From assembly GCF_042685265.1 (NCBI RefSeq), contig NZ_JBHUMX010000010.1: a stretch of DNA of 64,000 nucleotides. The stretch is one strand, 5' to 3'. Source of the stretch: Oceanobacillus_B kapialis (GTDB lineage: Bacteria; Bacillota; Bacilli; Bacillales; Amphibacillaceae). A program made the position numbers and the translations under genes. How positions within the stretch are numbered: position 1 is the first letter of the stretch; each line of letters starts with the position of its first letter. Positions 8,344 to 17,618 of this stretch are shown piece after piece. The notes beneath the pieces are model-generated. The model was not told the origin of the DNA and did no database searches. It saw only the letters and a program-made list of their open reading frames with translations.

Positions 8344-10371
8344 TTACTTTTTGTTTTTATCTTCGTCATCATCGTCGTCCCCAGAAGCAGGTTTGTTGTC
8401 CTGCATGATTGGGTCATCGATATAATGATCTTTTTCTTTACGTTCTGCTTCCTTCGCCTCTTCGAAAGATTCAGGCTCGTCATCCTTGGATTGAATGTTG
8501 ACCTTCACATCGCTATCGGATTCTGTACCGTAATCTTCCGGCTCAGGTAGTGTACCGTCTTCAAACAGGGACTTGATTTGTTTCGCATCAAGTGTTTCCA
8601 CTTCAAGAAGCGTTTTCGCAACAAGCTCCAGTTTATCTCGGTTTTCCGTAAGAATTGTTTTCGCACGATCGTAGCAGTAGTTAATGAAGTTCTGCATTTC
8701 TTGGTCAATATCGCGTGCAATAGAGTCACTGTAGTTCTGCTCATTGCCGATATCCCTACCAAGGAATACATCGCCACCGCCGCCACTAGTGAATTGTAGT
8801 GGCCCAATCTTATCACTCATCCCGTATTCGGTAATCATTTTACGGGCTATACCTGTTGCACGCTGGAAGTCATTATGTGCTCCGGTACTTACTTCACCAA
8901 AGATAATTTCTTCAGCAACTCGACCACCAAGAAGCCCTGTGATTTTATCGAAAAGCTCTGGTTTTGTCATAAAGTAGCGATCTTCTCTTGGTAGCATGAC
9001 AGCATAACCGCCAGCTTGCCCACGAGGTACAATCGTAACCTTGTGAACCATATCGGCATCATCTAAGACCATCCCGATAATTGTATGTCCACTTTCATGA
9101 TAGGCAACGATATTACGTTCTTTTTGGGAAATAACCCTGCTCTTCTTCGCGGGTCCCGCAATTACTCTGTCAATTGCTTCATCCACATCAAGCATGTTGA
9201 TCTCGCTTCGATCACTGCGGGCTGCCACAAGTGCCGCCTCGTTAAGCAAGTTTTCCAAATCGGCACCAGAGAAACCTGGTGTGCGCATCGCAATAACTTT
9301 TAAATCCACTGTATTATCTAGTGGTTTATTTCTAGCATGAACTTGTAACACTTCTTGACGTCCTTTTACATCTGGGCGATCAACCGTGATTTGACGGTCA
9401 AAACGTCCTGGACGTAACAATGCAGGGTCAAGGATATCTGCACGGTTTGTTGCGGCGATGATAATGATACCTTCGTTTACACCAAATCCGTCCATTTCTA
9501 CTAGCAATTGGTTTAGCGTTTGCTCACGTTCATCATGGCCACCGCCAAGTCCAGCACCACGCTGTCTACCAACTGCATCAATTTCATCAATAAAGATGAT
9601 ACAAGGTGCATTCTTCTTCGCGTTTTCAAATAAATCACGTACACGAGAAGCACCAACACCGACAAACATTTCAACAAAGTCGGAACCACTAATCGAGAAG
9701 AATGGCGTTCCAGCTTCACCAGCAACTGCACGTGCCAGCAATGTTTTACCTGTTCCTGGAGGTCCTACAAGGAGTACCCCTTTAGGAATTCTTGCGCCAA
9801 CTGTGGAGAATTTACGTGGATCCTTCAAGAAGTCCACTACTTCCACTAGTTCCTGTTTCTCTTCATCGGCACCTGCTACATCTTTGAACCGTACCTTTTT
9901 CTTCTCTTCACTATACATTTTAGCTTTACTCTTACCAAAGTTCATGACACGGCCACCGCCGCCTCCACCTTGGGCCTGGCTAAGTATAAATAAGAAGAAC
10001 AGTCCGATAATTAAAAATGGAATCATCGTAGTTAGAAAAGTAACCCAAGCACTTGGCTGTTCCTCTTCCTCTACATGAAGTACACTTTGCTCATTTGCCT
10101 GATCAGTAATCGAGGCAATTATATCTGTATTATCCGGAACCTGTGCTACGAATTGTTGCTCATCATCTGTCAGCGTTCCAGTAAAACGCATAATACCATT
10201 TGCTGGTTGCATCGTCATTTCTTCGATTTCACCATTATTTAAAGCATCCATAAACTGTTTAACGTTAAATTGTTCTGCTTCTTCATTCTGGCCATTAAAT
10301 ACTCCTATTACGCCAATTACGACAAAAAATATGAGTACCCAGAAGAATACATTACGAAATATCCGATTCAT
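8344..10371 (-). CDS. ftsH: ATP-dependent membrane zinc metalloprotease FtsH
   Basis: Degrades membrane and short-lived regulatory proteins. The 675-residue product has two membrane segments (about 7-25 and 108-130) around an extracytoplasmic loop, an AAA module with Walker A GPPGTGKT (203-210), Walker B IIFIDEID (258-265) and SRH region, and the zinc motif HESGH (425-429). The C-terminal tail is highly acidic, ending DDDDDEDKNKK. GGAGGAGG precedes ATG 10371. It follows hprT by about 140 bp, where a weak separate promoter (TTGTAT, 18 bp, TACGAT) is possible. Confidence 0.97.
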   Translation of the reverse strand: MNRIFRNVFFWVLIFFVVIGVIGVFNGQNEEAEQFNVKQFMDALNNGEIEEMTMQPANGIMRFTGTLTDDEQQFVAQVPDNTDIIASITDQANEQSVLHVEEEEQPSAWVTFLTTMIPFLIIGLFFLFILSQAQGGGGGGRVMNFGKSKAKMYSEEKKKVRFKDVAGADEEKQELVEVVDFLKDPRKFSTVGARIPKGVLLVGPPGTGKTLLARAVAGEAGTPFFSISGSDFVEMFVGVGASRVRDLFENAKKNAPCIIFIDEIDAVGRQRGAGLGGGHDEREQTLNQLLVEMDGFGVNEGIIIIAATNRADILDPALLRPGRFDRQITVDRPDVKGRQEVLQVHARNKPLDNTVDLKVIAMRTPGFSGADLENLLNEAALVAARSDRSEINMLDVDEAIDRVIAGPAKKSRVISQKERNIVAYHESGHTIIGMVLDDADMVHKVTIVPRGQAGGYAVMLPREDRYFMTKPELFDKITGLLGGRVAEEIIFGEVSTGAHNDFQRATGIARKMITEYGMSDKIGPLQFTSGGGGDVFLGRDIGNEQNYSDSIARDIDQEMQNFINYCYDRAKTILTENRDKLELVAKTLLEVETLDAKQIKSLFEDGTLPEPEDYGTESDSDVKVNIQSKDDEPESFEEAKEAERKEKDHYIDDPIMQDNKPASGDDDDDEDKNKK

Positions 10372-10512
10372 TGCCTACCTCCTCCCAAACGGGAAAAACT
10401 ATATAACATCGTACCATAAGAAAAAGTTGGAATACAACTAATTTACCTTCTTCAAATCGTTTCATCCTGAACTGCTCTTACCGCTTCCAAATTCCTCGAT
10501 TTAAGTGGAAAA

Positions 10513-11058
10513 TTACTCTTCCCCACCATAAATTTTTGGTTTAAGTACACCGATGTAAGGAAGGTTACGGTATTTTTCTTGGTAATCTAACCCATAGCCC
10601 ACAACAAATTCATTTGGCACTTCAAATCCTACCATGTCAGCTTTTAATGCTGCTGTTCTGCCTGAAGGCTTATCAAGCAGTGTAACAATTTTAATTGATT
10701 TGGCTTTACGGTACTTAAAGAGATCCACCAAATAACTTAAGGTTAACCCGCTATCAATAATGTCTTCAATAATGAGCAGGTCTCTTCCCTCGACCTTTGT
10801 ATCAAGGTCTTTCACAATTTTAACTTCTCCAGAGGATTTCATTTCCCCGCCATAGCTCGAAACATCCATAAAGTCCATTTCCAAATGAACCTCTGTATAG
10901 CGAAGGATATCGGACATGAATGGCATAGCCCCTTTTAGAACGCCAATGGCTAATGGGAATTTGCCTTCATATTCCTCTGTTAATTGTTTCCCAAGCTCTT
11001 TACATTTGTTCGTGATTTCTTCCTGGGATATTAAGATTTCTTTAATATCGTCGTGCAT
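10513..11058 (-). CDS. hprT: Hypoxanthine phosphoribosyltransferase
   Basis: Salvages hypoxanthine and guanine to IMP and GMP with PRPP. The 181-residue protein has the PRPP-binding loop LLIIEDIIDSGLTLSYL (about 94-110), and the N-terminal SYGGEMKSSG flexible loop. The AGGAGGAG ribosome site gives the ATG at 11058. It sits 11 bp behind tilS; the tilS-hprT-ftsH order is conserved in Bacillus, where HprT and TilS also act together on ftsH transcription (established for B. subtilis, not visible here). Confidence 0.96.
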   Translation of the reverse strand: MHDDIKEILISQEEITNKCKELGKQLTEEYEGKFPLAIGVLKGAMPFMSDILRYTEVHLEMDFMDVSSYGGEMKSSGEVKIVKDLDTKVEGRDLLIIEDIIDSGLTLSYLVDLFKYRKAKSIKIVTLLDKPSGRTAALKADMVGFEVPNEFVVGYGLDYQEKYRNLPYIGVLKPKIYGGEE

Positions 11059-11069
11059 GTCTGCTCCTC

Positions 11070-12464
11070 CTACATGTTGCCATTTTCATAGTATAGTTGA
11101 ATATACGAAGCATTGTTCGACTTTCTTTCGGGGTTCCCTTTTTTAAGGCCGATCAGCCAGAGAATTTCCCCATTATTATCTGTTACTATTGGCCAGGTAT
11201 CCCTCTCATTTCTTGGGATTTTTGCATCGATAAAAATGTCTTTTACTTTTTTGCTGCCCTTTAAACCTTTCCAACGCATCTTGTCACCAAATTGCCGTGT
11301 CCTAATATGTAATGGTAAAGCTACCTGATCCATACTACAAAAATATGTAAGCTCGTCCTCAACTGCAGGCTTGTCAACGGTTATAGCCGTTACAGCCGAC
11401 CCATCTGGCAGGATAACCTTTCCTGGTATGTCCATTTTTTTGTGATACGCATCATCTCGCTCCTCGTCTGGCGCAAAATAAAACCGTATGTTGGCATAGG
11501 ATTTTTCCAGCTTTAAATGGAGTGGAAAATCAATTTGGACATTGCTTCTTTCGCTTTGTAATAGTGAGAAAAAATGTGCTTCATGTACATATGATAGGTT
11601 CTTTGGTAAATCTTCATACAGATAATTTAATATTAGATGAAAGGCACGTCTTTGTAAAGCGCGGGGGTACTGCTCGAAGCTTTTAATTTCAAACTCAAAA
11701 CCCTTATTCGAAAGGTCGGTGTCCATTACGGATTTGAGCAATTTCTTGGCTTCCGCCTGTAAAAAGTCTTCATCTTCCTGAAGCGTCTTGCTTAAATGTT
11801 GCATAGTAGTATGTATATTACTATTTTTATCTTTTAGTAATGGAAGAACCTCTTTTCGAAAATAATTCCTTGTATAGGTAGTCTCGTTATTAGATGGATC
11901 TATCCTTGGCGTAATTTGTTTAGCAGCACAGTACGCTTCAATTTCTTGCTTCGTAATACAAAGAAAGGGTCTAATAATAGCTCCAGTGGAAAATCTTCTT
12001 TTCACAGGAATTCCAGAAAGTGTATTCGAGCTGGCAGACCTTACAAACTCCATAAGCATTGTTTCTACCTGGTCATCACCATGGTGCCCTAAAGCGAGAT
12101 ACGATGCCTGATATTCCTCCATCTTTTCCGCAAAAAACGCATAGCGAAGCTTCCTTGCAGCAATTTGCGTTCCCAGATGTTCTTCCTCTTTATACGCAGG
12201 AACATCCAATGAGGTTCCAACAAAAGGTATATTCCATTGCCTGCATACCTCTTTTACGTAGCGAAGGTCTTCTGAGGACTCTTCTCCCCGAAGCTGATGA
12301 TCAATAGAAATAGCAATTATCTCAAGTTTCCATTCCTCTTTTAGTCCATGTAGAAAGTGTAAAAGAGCCATTGAATCAGGCCCTCCAGATACCCCAACAA
12401 GGACAGTCGCATTCATCGTTAGCAAACGATTTTCCTTTATAAAAGAAAGGATTTTCTTCTCCAT
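11070..12464 (-). CDS. tilS: tRNA(Ile)-lysidine synthetase
   Basis: Converts C34 of tRNA-Ile(CAU) to lysidine so that it reads AUA. The 464-residue product has the N-type ATP pyrophosphatase loop VGVSGGPDSMALLHF near residue 20, the LGHHGDDQVET motif near residue 135, and a C-terminal substrate-binding domain (RTRQFGDKMRWKGLKGSKKVKD). ATG 12464 has GGAG 9 nt upstream; an earlier TTG would add five residues and bury the ribosome site. Confidence 0.94.
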   Translation of the reverse strand: MEKKILSFIKENRLLTMNATVLVGVSGGPDSMALLHFLHGLKEEWKLEIIAISIDHQLRGEESSEDLRYVKEVCRQWNIPFVGTSLDVPAYKEEEHLGTQIAARKLRYAFFAEKMEEYQASYLALGHHGDDQVETMLMEFVRSASSNTLSGIPVKRRFSTGAIIRPFLCITKQEIEAYCAAKQITPRIDPSNNETTYTRNYFRKEVLPLLKDKNSNIHTTMQHLSKTLQEDEDFLQAEAKKLLKSVMDTDLSNKGFEFEIKSFEQYPRALQRRAFHLILNYLYEDLPKNLSYVHEAHFFSLLQSERSNVQIDFPLHLKLEKSYANIRFYFAPDEERDDAYHKKMDIPGKVILPDGSAVTAITVDKPAVEDELTYFCSMDQVALPLHIRTRQFGDKMRWKGLKGSKKVKDIFIDAKIPRNERDTWPIVTDNNGEILWLIGLKKGNPERKSNNASYIQLYYENGNM

Positions 12465-12527
12465 TATGTGCATCTCCAACTATCCATTTTCATCCATCGT
12501 AACACAGAATTGACTAACCATCACCAC

Positions 12528-13463
12528 TTAAAAAAGGAGGGACAACAGGTAATAGGCAATCGCTAAAAACGACAGGCTACCTAACTCAATTAGAGCAGGT
12601 TTCGCCGACTTAGCTTGCTTTCTGTTGTTGGAACGTGTTTGCCTTTGTTGCTGAACACGCTGCAAAAGCTGCATTATATCCCTTTTCATTTCCGTACTTG
12701 ATGTATATTTGCCAAGTAACGCTCTTTTCAAAACATGCTTGTATGGCGTAAGGGCTTTTACATCATTTAACTTTCTTGTTAATGTAGCTTCCGGATTTGA
12801 ACCTCTCTCAAAACGCTTCGGGTAAAAGACATGCAGAAATACCATCACAAATGCAAACAAATCATAACTGGGTTCCGCCTTCCTTGTACCCATACCCCAA
12901 TAGCCTCGATCGTAAAACTCTGTATACTCTTTTATTGCTCTGCCAATTTGGGTGGTTCCGCCAACATCTACCCAGCGTAGTCTTGGCGGTGTCTGTATGA
13001 CCATAAGATTTTCTGTTTTCAAATCACCAAACACCCAGCCTGATTGATGGAGTTTGGTCAGATCTTCTAACAGCTGCAGCATAAAAACACCGACCCACTC
13101 TTTTCCATGCTGGTGAATAAATGTGCCAAGAGCCTCTCCCTTTAAATACTCCATCACATAGAATGCGTATTTTTTGCCAAGCGGGGATGTCCAATCATCC
13201 ACATCCAATAAGTAAGGCCCAAGACGCGTACCCTGGACCTTTTCAAGTGATTTTAACACGTTAACCTCCACTGTCATGGAGGAACTGTTATCACTTATTT
13301 TTAATGCAGCAGGACGTCCATTTATATCACACAGATATACAGAGCCAATGGCACCTGCCCCAAGCTTTTTCTTAATTAGATATTTCTTGTGATGCCATTT
13401 CCCTTCAATTACTGTCCCCGGCCTGACTTCCGAATCATGCTTCTTCCAATCCTGCCTCATCAT
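12528..13463 (-). CDS. yabT: Membrane-anchored Ser/Thr protein kinase YabT
   Basis: A 311-residue eukaryotic-type kinase with a single C-terminal membrane helix (about 290-309, LSFLAIAYYLLSLLF). The glycine loop is LGAGAIGSVYL, the ATP lysine lies in AALKIS, the catalytic loop reads GDLKTEN instead of HRDLKPEN, and the Mg2+ motif is DVG instead of DFG, so the active site is atypical but keeps the Asp residues. A basic stretch (QTRSNNRKQAKSAK) precedes the helix. AAGGAG lies 8 nt before ATG 13463, inside the end of yabS (29-nt overlap). In B. subtilis YabT is a DNA-sensing sporulation kinase at the septum. Confidence 0.9.
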   Translation of the reverse strand: MMRQDWKKHDSEVRPGTVIEGKWHHKKYLIKKKLGAGAIGSVYLCDINGRPAALKISDNSSSMTVEVNVLKSLEKVQGTRLGPYLLDVDDWTSPLGKKYAFYVMEYLKGEALGTFIHQHGKEWVGVFMLQLLEDLTKLHQSGWVFGDLKTENLMVIQTPPRLRWVDVGGTTQIGRAIKEYTEFYDRGYWGMGTRKAEPSYDLFAFVMVFLHVFYPKRFERGSNPEATLTRKLNDVKALTPYKHVLKRALLGKYTSSTEMKRDIMQLLQRVQQQRQTRSNNRKQAKSAKPALIELGSLSFLAIAYYLLSLLF

Positions 13464-14172
13464 CTCTGAAGCTCCTTAGTAAGCTTTTCTTACCAAATTG
13501 GTACATGGCCTCCCGAATTGCTGGACCTGTAGGCGTAATGCCTCCGCTTGTCAGCTTTGGAAAAATGGTTGAGATCGAGTCAAGTCTTGGGGACCAGTCG
13601 AATACCTTCTCCATATCCTTCCGTTTACCAGGAAAACTGAAAATAGAAAATCGGTTTCTTCCAATTCTTGCATTCAGGCTAAGGGAAAGATCGATGAGCG
13701 CTTCCTTTACTGTTTCCAGCTTATCATGCATGCTCGCACTTGTATCAACGAGGACAAGCACCTCTAAATCACATGTTTCCCCCATATCCTCAACCACTTC
13801 CATGATTTCGCCCCGTTTTTCCGGATCAAGATCTTCCATTGATTGTTCAGAGCCAAGAATTTGTTTCAATTCCTTATTTACAAAGCCTTGCAATGTTTGT
13901 GTCATCGCCTGTTTCGTTACCATTTGGACGGTTTGCGAAAGGGACTGCTTATAGACAAGTTGGCTTACCCCGCCACCTGATAGTGCAATCTCTTCTACTT
14001 CTTGCAGCCCCTCTGACTCCTCTGTGTGTGTATCTTCCATAATCCCGATTACATTAACCGTTATACCTTGCTGGTTTGCCAGTGCAGCTGTAGCAGCAGG
14101 GTCTTCCCCCTTATTTGAACATCCGTCTGTTATAAGTAATATTTGCTTAATTGTACCTTTTTTCAACACCAT
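13435..14172 (-). CDS. yabS: VWA-domain protein YabS
   Basis: A 245-residue protein with a von Willebrand A fold. The metal-binding DxSxS motif is VLVDTSASM (about residue 140), and the N-terminus has a related strand, ILLITDGCSNKGED. It lies between spoIIE and yabT as in B. subtilis and overlaps yabT by 29 nt, suggesting one sporulation-associated unit. Function is not established. The start is uncertain: GGGAGG is only 3 nt from the first ATG, so the following GTG or TTG codons may be used. Confidence 0.85.
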   Translation of the reverse strand: MVLKKGTIKQILLITDGCSNKGEDPAATAALANQQGITVNVIGIMEDTHTEESEGLQEVEEIALSGGGVSQLVYKQSLSQTVQMVTKQAMTQTLQGFVNKELKQILGSEQSMEDLDPEKRGEIMEVVEDMGETCDLEVLVLVDTSASMHDKLETVKEALIDLSLSLNARIGRNRFSIFSFPGKRKDMEKVFDWSPRLDSISTIFPKLTSGGITPTGPAIREAMYQFGKKSLLRSFRDDEAGLEEA

Positions 14173-14248
14173 CTACCTCCCGTTTTTTCCAGTACCATCA
14201 TCGCCAGAAAAAGGAAGGTTTATACATTTTACTCCGCTACACGCCTCC

Positions 14249-16699
14249 TTATTGTGCTTTATCACGATATACAGGGACGGCTGCCCACTCCGGTTTATTT
14301 TCCGTAACCTTTGCAACAAGCACCGTCATATCATCTTCAATCTCTCCTGCACGAGTTCGTACAACTTCTTCTAACAGTAGATCGGCAATTTCCTGTGGGT
14401 CCTCTGTCTTCATTTCGCGAATTTTTCGCTTCAGCCAAAGGTCGGTGTTTTCGACATGCTTTGGTCCATCAAAGATGCCATCACTCATCATAATAAGGAC
14501 ATCCCCTGCCATAAGCTGATCATTAACAATATCTACATCAAACTCCTGAATAATCCCCATTGGCAAATTGTTCGCCTCCACGCGAATGAGCTTATCGCCC
14601 CGCTTAATGAAGCTTGGGGATGAACCAATTTTTAAAAAGCGGACAAAAGCATTATGCAAATCAATCACCGCAAGATCTAAGGTAGCAAACATTTCATCGG
14701 TCGTTCTTAAGGATAGGATGGAATTTATCGATTTAATCGCTACTTTTTCCGGAATGCCCGTTTGCAGGATTTGCTGTAATAATCTTAGGGTTTCCATGCT
14801 TTCCTCTCTAGCACGTTTCCCATTTCCCATTCCGTCACTAATTGCCATCGCATATTTTCCTGCACCAAGTTCAATCGTCGTAAAGCTGTCTCCTGAAACA
14901 AGCCCTCCACCTTTTGCGGCATTAGATGCACCTGTCTCCACGACAAAGGCTTTCGCTGACCCAAAGGAAAGGTAGCTATATCCATTTGGAAAAGGAGAAA
15001 TCTCTTCTTCCTTCACAATAATCATTTCGTTTAATATATCCGATAAAACAGGGGCAATGAGCTTAGCGCCTTCCCCGTGATAACTATAAAAGCTTACAGT
15101 CATATCAATGTCTACATTGCCTTTTTCCAATCTATAAATATCGAGTTTTTCCAAGTCAATTCCCATATGCTTGAGGGCATGGACAATTTGGATTTCTTGA
15201 TGCTCATGCTGCTGTCTCTCCTTCAAGATCTCCTTTGCAAAGTCCCCCATCACCTCGGATACCCCTTGCAGCTGATCTGCTACAAGTCGCTTGCTTTCCA
15301 TTACTTGTTGCTTTAACTTTCTATTTGCCTCTAAGAAGGATGTTTCCTCCTTCATCGCTTCCATTACTTTTGTTGGTTTCACACAGTAATTCTCAAATTC
15401 TCTGGCTACTTTTCGGTTCGGTTCACGCCCTTCTGTCATGTCCTCTTTTATCTCTTCCATAAGCGAATAGGTTTTATCAAATTGCTTTTGCCAGCACCGT
15501 TCCTTCATAAAACACGTTTGGCAGGTCTTTTCCGTTACCTGACTTAAAAAATAGTCTGTTTCCCGCTTCGAATCGCCTTCTTCTAAATCAGGTGGATCCA
15601 TTGTGTTAAAGCTTTTAGACAGTGCTTCAAACACATCGGAAAATTGCTCGACACGTTTTGCTGTTACATTGCGGACCTTTTGTAAATATTGTTCTTGCTC
15701 TTTCGTATACTCCTCTGTTCCTGGAATATACCGAGATACACGCTTAAAAATACTAGCAGGTGTTAAAAGAAAAAGGACAATCGCAAAGGACGACTCCAAT
15801 ATCGATGGAACAACGTTGGCTGCATCACCGTAAATCCCAATAAGGAAGGTACCTACAAGCAAACCCGCAGACACTCCTAGCTTCTTACCTTCCTTCAGCA
15901 AACCCCCGAGTAACCCGGAAAAGGCAAGCAAGCTCATTTGATATAGGTTCGCCACATTGGCAAGTGACAGAATCAGCCCGGCAACCACTCCTACCGTTGA
16001 ACCAATAGCCGCCCCTCCCACAAACGATAACAGCAAAACAAAGTACCTTGATAACACTTGTTCAGCAGAGGCTCCATATAATTCCCAGCCTATGGTACCT
16101 GTCAGAATAGAAGCAATTAGAATGATCACACAGACAATTTCTTCGTTTTTCAAGCTTGGTTTATAACGTTTTGGTGATAATAAAGGAATGCTTTGCATAA
16201 AGATTAATACAAGGACCGTTCCGAGAACTCCCTCTACAAACAGAAGCATCCATTCATAGGAGCTTAGTTGCCCATTTATCGAATAAAGGAATAGCCGGGT
16301 TGCTACGGTAGAGGAAAAGACAATTATCGGAATCAGGATCTGTTGCCTTTTCACTTTTTTAAAAAACCCGGCCATCATAATAAACAACAAGATAGCAATG
16401 GAAAGAAAAATAGTTTGCGGAATGGAATAGGTTAGCGCACCTGCTAAAACAGCGAGAAGTGATCTGGCTGTTTTTTCCCGGTGGACAAACCACATTGTCG
16501 CAAGAAAAGCGACTGCAAAAGGTGATACTGCAGATAAAATAACAGCTCGTCCCAAAAGAAACCCTACAATGTAGTACAACAGTCCTTTATCCAAGAAAAG
16601 GGTTGCTACTTTCGTTTGCAACTTTCTCCGTAATGCCTCAGCTTTATTTACATGCTCTGCCCCATATACACCAGGTTCTACCCCAGAAATTGAACTCAT
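14249..16699 (-). CDS. spoIIE: Stage II sporulation protein E, PP2C phosphatase
   Basis: Dephosphorylates SpoIIAA-P to activate sigma-F in the forespore and helps place the polar septum with FtsZ. The 816-residue protein has about ten membrane helices (residues 45-320), a central regulatory region containing CQTCFMKERCW, and a C-terminal PP2C domain (about 595-800) with GDSFTTIELG and ISDGMGNGKRA metal-binding motifs and MMSDGIFDG. GGGAGTGG precedes ATG 16699. Its promoter region carries Spo0A-box-like sites. Confidence 0.96.
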   Translation of the reverse strand: MSSISGVEPGVYGAEHVNKAEALRRKLQTKVATLFLDKGLLYYIVGFLLGRAVILSAVSPFAVAFLATMWFVHREKTARSLLAVLAGALTYSIPQTIFLSIAILLFIMMAGFFKKVKRQQILIPIIVFSSTVATRLFLYSINGQLSSYEWMLLFVEGVLGTVLVLIFMQSIPLLSPKRYKPSLKNEEIVCVIILIASILTGTIGWELYGASAEQVLSRYFVLLLSFVGGAAIGSTVGVVAGLILSLANVANLYQMSLLAFSGLLGGLLKEGKKLGVSAGLLVGTFLIGIYGDAANVVPSILESSFAIVLFLLTPASIFKRVSRYIPGTEEYTKEQEQYLQKVRNVTAKRVEQFSDVFEALSKSFNTMDPPDLEEGDSKRETDYFLSQVTEKTCQTCFMKERCWQKQFDKTYSLMEEIKEDMTEGREPNRKVAREFENYCVKPTKVMEAMKEETSFLEANRKLKQQVMESKRLVADQLQGVSEVMGDFAKEILKERQQHEHQEIQIVHALKHMGIDLEKLDIYRLEKGNVDIDMTVSFYSYHGEGAKLIAPVLSDILNEMIIVKEEEISPFPNGYSYLSFGSAKAFVVETGASNAAKGGGLVSGDSFTTIELGAGKYAMAISDGMGNGKRAREESMETLRLLQQILQTGIPEKVAIKSINSILSLRTTDEMFATLDLAVIDLHNAFVRFLKIGSSPSFIKRGDKLIRVEANNLPMGIIQEFDVDIVNDQLMAGDVLIMMSDGIFDGPKHVENTDLWLKRKIREMKTEDPQEIADLLLEEVVRTRAGEIEDDMTVLVAKVTENKPEWAAVPVYRDKAQ

Positions 16700-16739
16700 A
16701 GAAATCCACTCCCGTCTTTAGTGAAGTTTATTAAACCAC

Positions 16740-16797
16740 ATTATGACTTCTTTTTTTGTCAAAACAACAGAGCATGTCTAATAAATCGTTCGACGTG
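16740..16797 (-). promoter_or_regulatory. spoIIE promoter region with Spo0A-like boxes
   Basis: Minus strand: -10 CATAAT (16740-16745), about 40 bp before the start codon. Upstream is TTTTGACAAA (reverse of a 0A box, about 16752-16762) and CGTCGAA (about 16789-16796, one mismatch to TGTCGAA). In B. subtilis spoIIE is transcribed by sigma-A with Spo0A-P bound near -35; the -35 itself is poor here, consistent with activation. Confidence 0.5.
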
Positions 16798-17082
16798 TTT
16801 TTAGCAGAATAGCATGTTTCTACAAGGAAATGGGACTTGGATTAACGTGTTATTTCAGTTTTAGAGGGCGTAAAAGAAGCGGAATAATCAAGAGAGACGC
16901 TTATATTAACACGGTGGAAGTCGCCAGTTCTTTCTTATATGCCGGCTTCGATTTTCTCCTATTCTCTATCGGTAATGTGTCAGGGTACAGTCTTCTTTGC
17001 CGAAATAGCCAATATTTTAACTGTTGGTTACTTTTTTGTACTTACAGAATATAATTACTTTTATATTTGCAGAAAAAACCTC
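16798..17082. other. Intergenic region between divergent spoIIE and marR
   Basis: About 285 bp without a credible gene; short plus-strand frames lack ribosome sites and conserved features. No repeat or RNA fold was recognised. Confidence 0.4.
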
Positions 17083-17111
17083 TTGCCAAATTACATACTC
17101 TTTCATATAAT
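17083..17111 (+). promoter_or_regulatory. Promoter of the marR-MFS operon
   Basis: -35 TTGCCA (17083-17088), 17-bp spacer, consensus -10 TATAAT (17106-17111). Transcription should start near 17118. Confidence 0.8.
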
Positions 17112-17128
17112 ACTTCTTATGCCGAAAT

Positions 17129-17142
17129 GTTCACCCGTGAAC
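17129..17142. promoter_or_regulatory. Candidate MarR operator
   Basis: Perfect inverted repeat GTTCAC-CC-GTGAAC between the -10 and the marR ribosome site, about +11 to +24. The position suits autorepression; binding is inferred. Confidence 0.5.
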
Positions 17143-17171
17143 TAATTTGCAAAAAATAGGAGTTGAACTGC

Positions 17172-17618
17172 ATGGAAAATGAAGAAAAAATCAGGTGTAT
17201 TACGAATTCGTTTCGTAACATGCATAACCTTTTCTATAAACAAATGTGGCATCATGCTAATGAGCTTGGCATCACCGTTGTACAGCTACAAATTCTAAAA
17301 ATATTGAATGATGAGCCGAACCTTAGCTTGGCCCAGCTTTGCGAAAGAATGAATAGTGGTAAGAGCGCTGTTTCTAGTACGGTGGAGCGTTTAGTAAAAG
17401 CTCAATTCATTCAGCGTGAGCATTCTCAAGCTGATAGAAGAGCCATCGTACTGAGCCTAACCCCACTTGGCAAGGAGAAAAAAGAGGAAGCACATGCCCT
17501 GTATTTTAAGCGATTGGACCCATTAAGCGAAATTAGCTCAGAAGATATGGAGGAGCTATTGCGCTTGCACGGACTTGTTCAAGAAAAACTGAAATTAATC
17601 GGAGATGATATAGTATGA
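17172..17618 (+). CDS. MarR-family transcriptional regulator
   Basis: A 148-residue winged-helix protein: helices from about 10, recognition region about 55-75 (LAQLCERMNSGKSAVSSTVERL), wing with AQFIQREHSQADRRAIVLSLT, and a C-terminal dimerisation helix. AGGAG lies 9 nt before ATG 17172; a TTG three codons earlier is less likely. The stop overlaps the MFS start by 4 nt (ATGA). The pair probably forms a self-repressed drug-efflux operon; the ligand is unknown. It is on the plus strand in a minus-strand neighbourhood. Confidence 0.9.
   Translation: MENEEKIRCITNSFRNMHNLFYKQMWHHANELGITVVQLQILKILNDEPNLSLAQLCERMNSGKSAVSSTVERLVKAQFIQREHSQADRRAIVLSLTPLGKEKKEEAHALYFKRLDPLSEISSEDMEELLRLHGLVQEKLKLIGDDIV

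Noticed and set aside
9458..10078. 206-codon plus-strand frame antisense to ftsH
   Set aside because: Shadow of the strongly coding minus strand; low-complexity composition and no start signal.
16830..17145. Short plus-strand frames between spoIIE and marR
   Set aside because: They overlap the marR promoter and have no ribosome site or recognisable domain.
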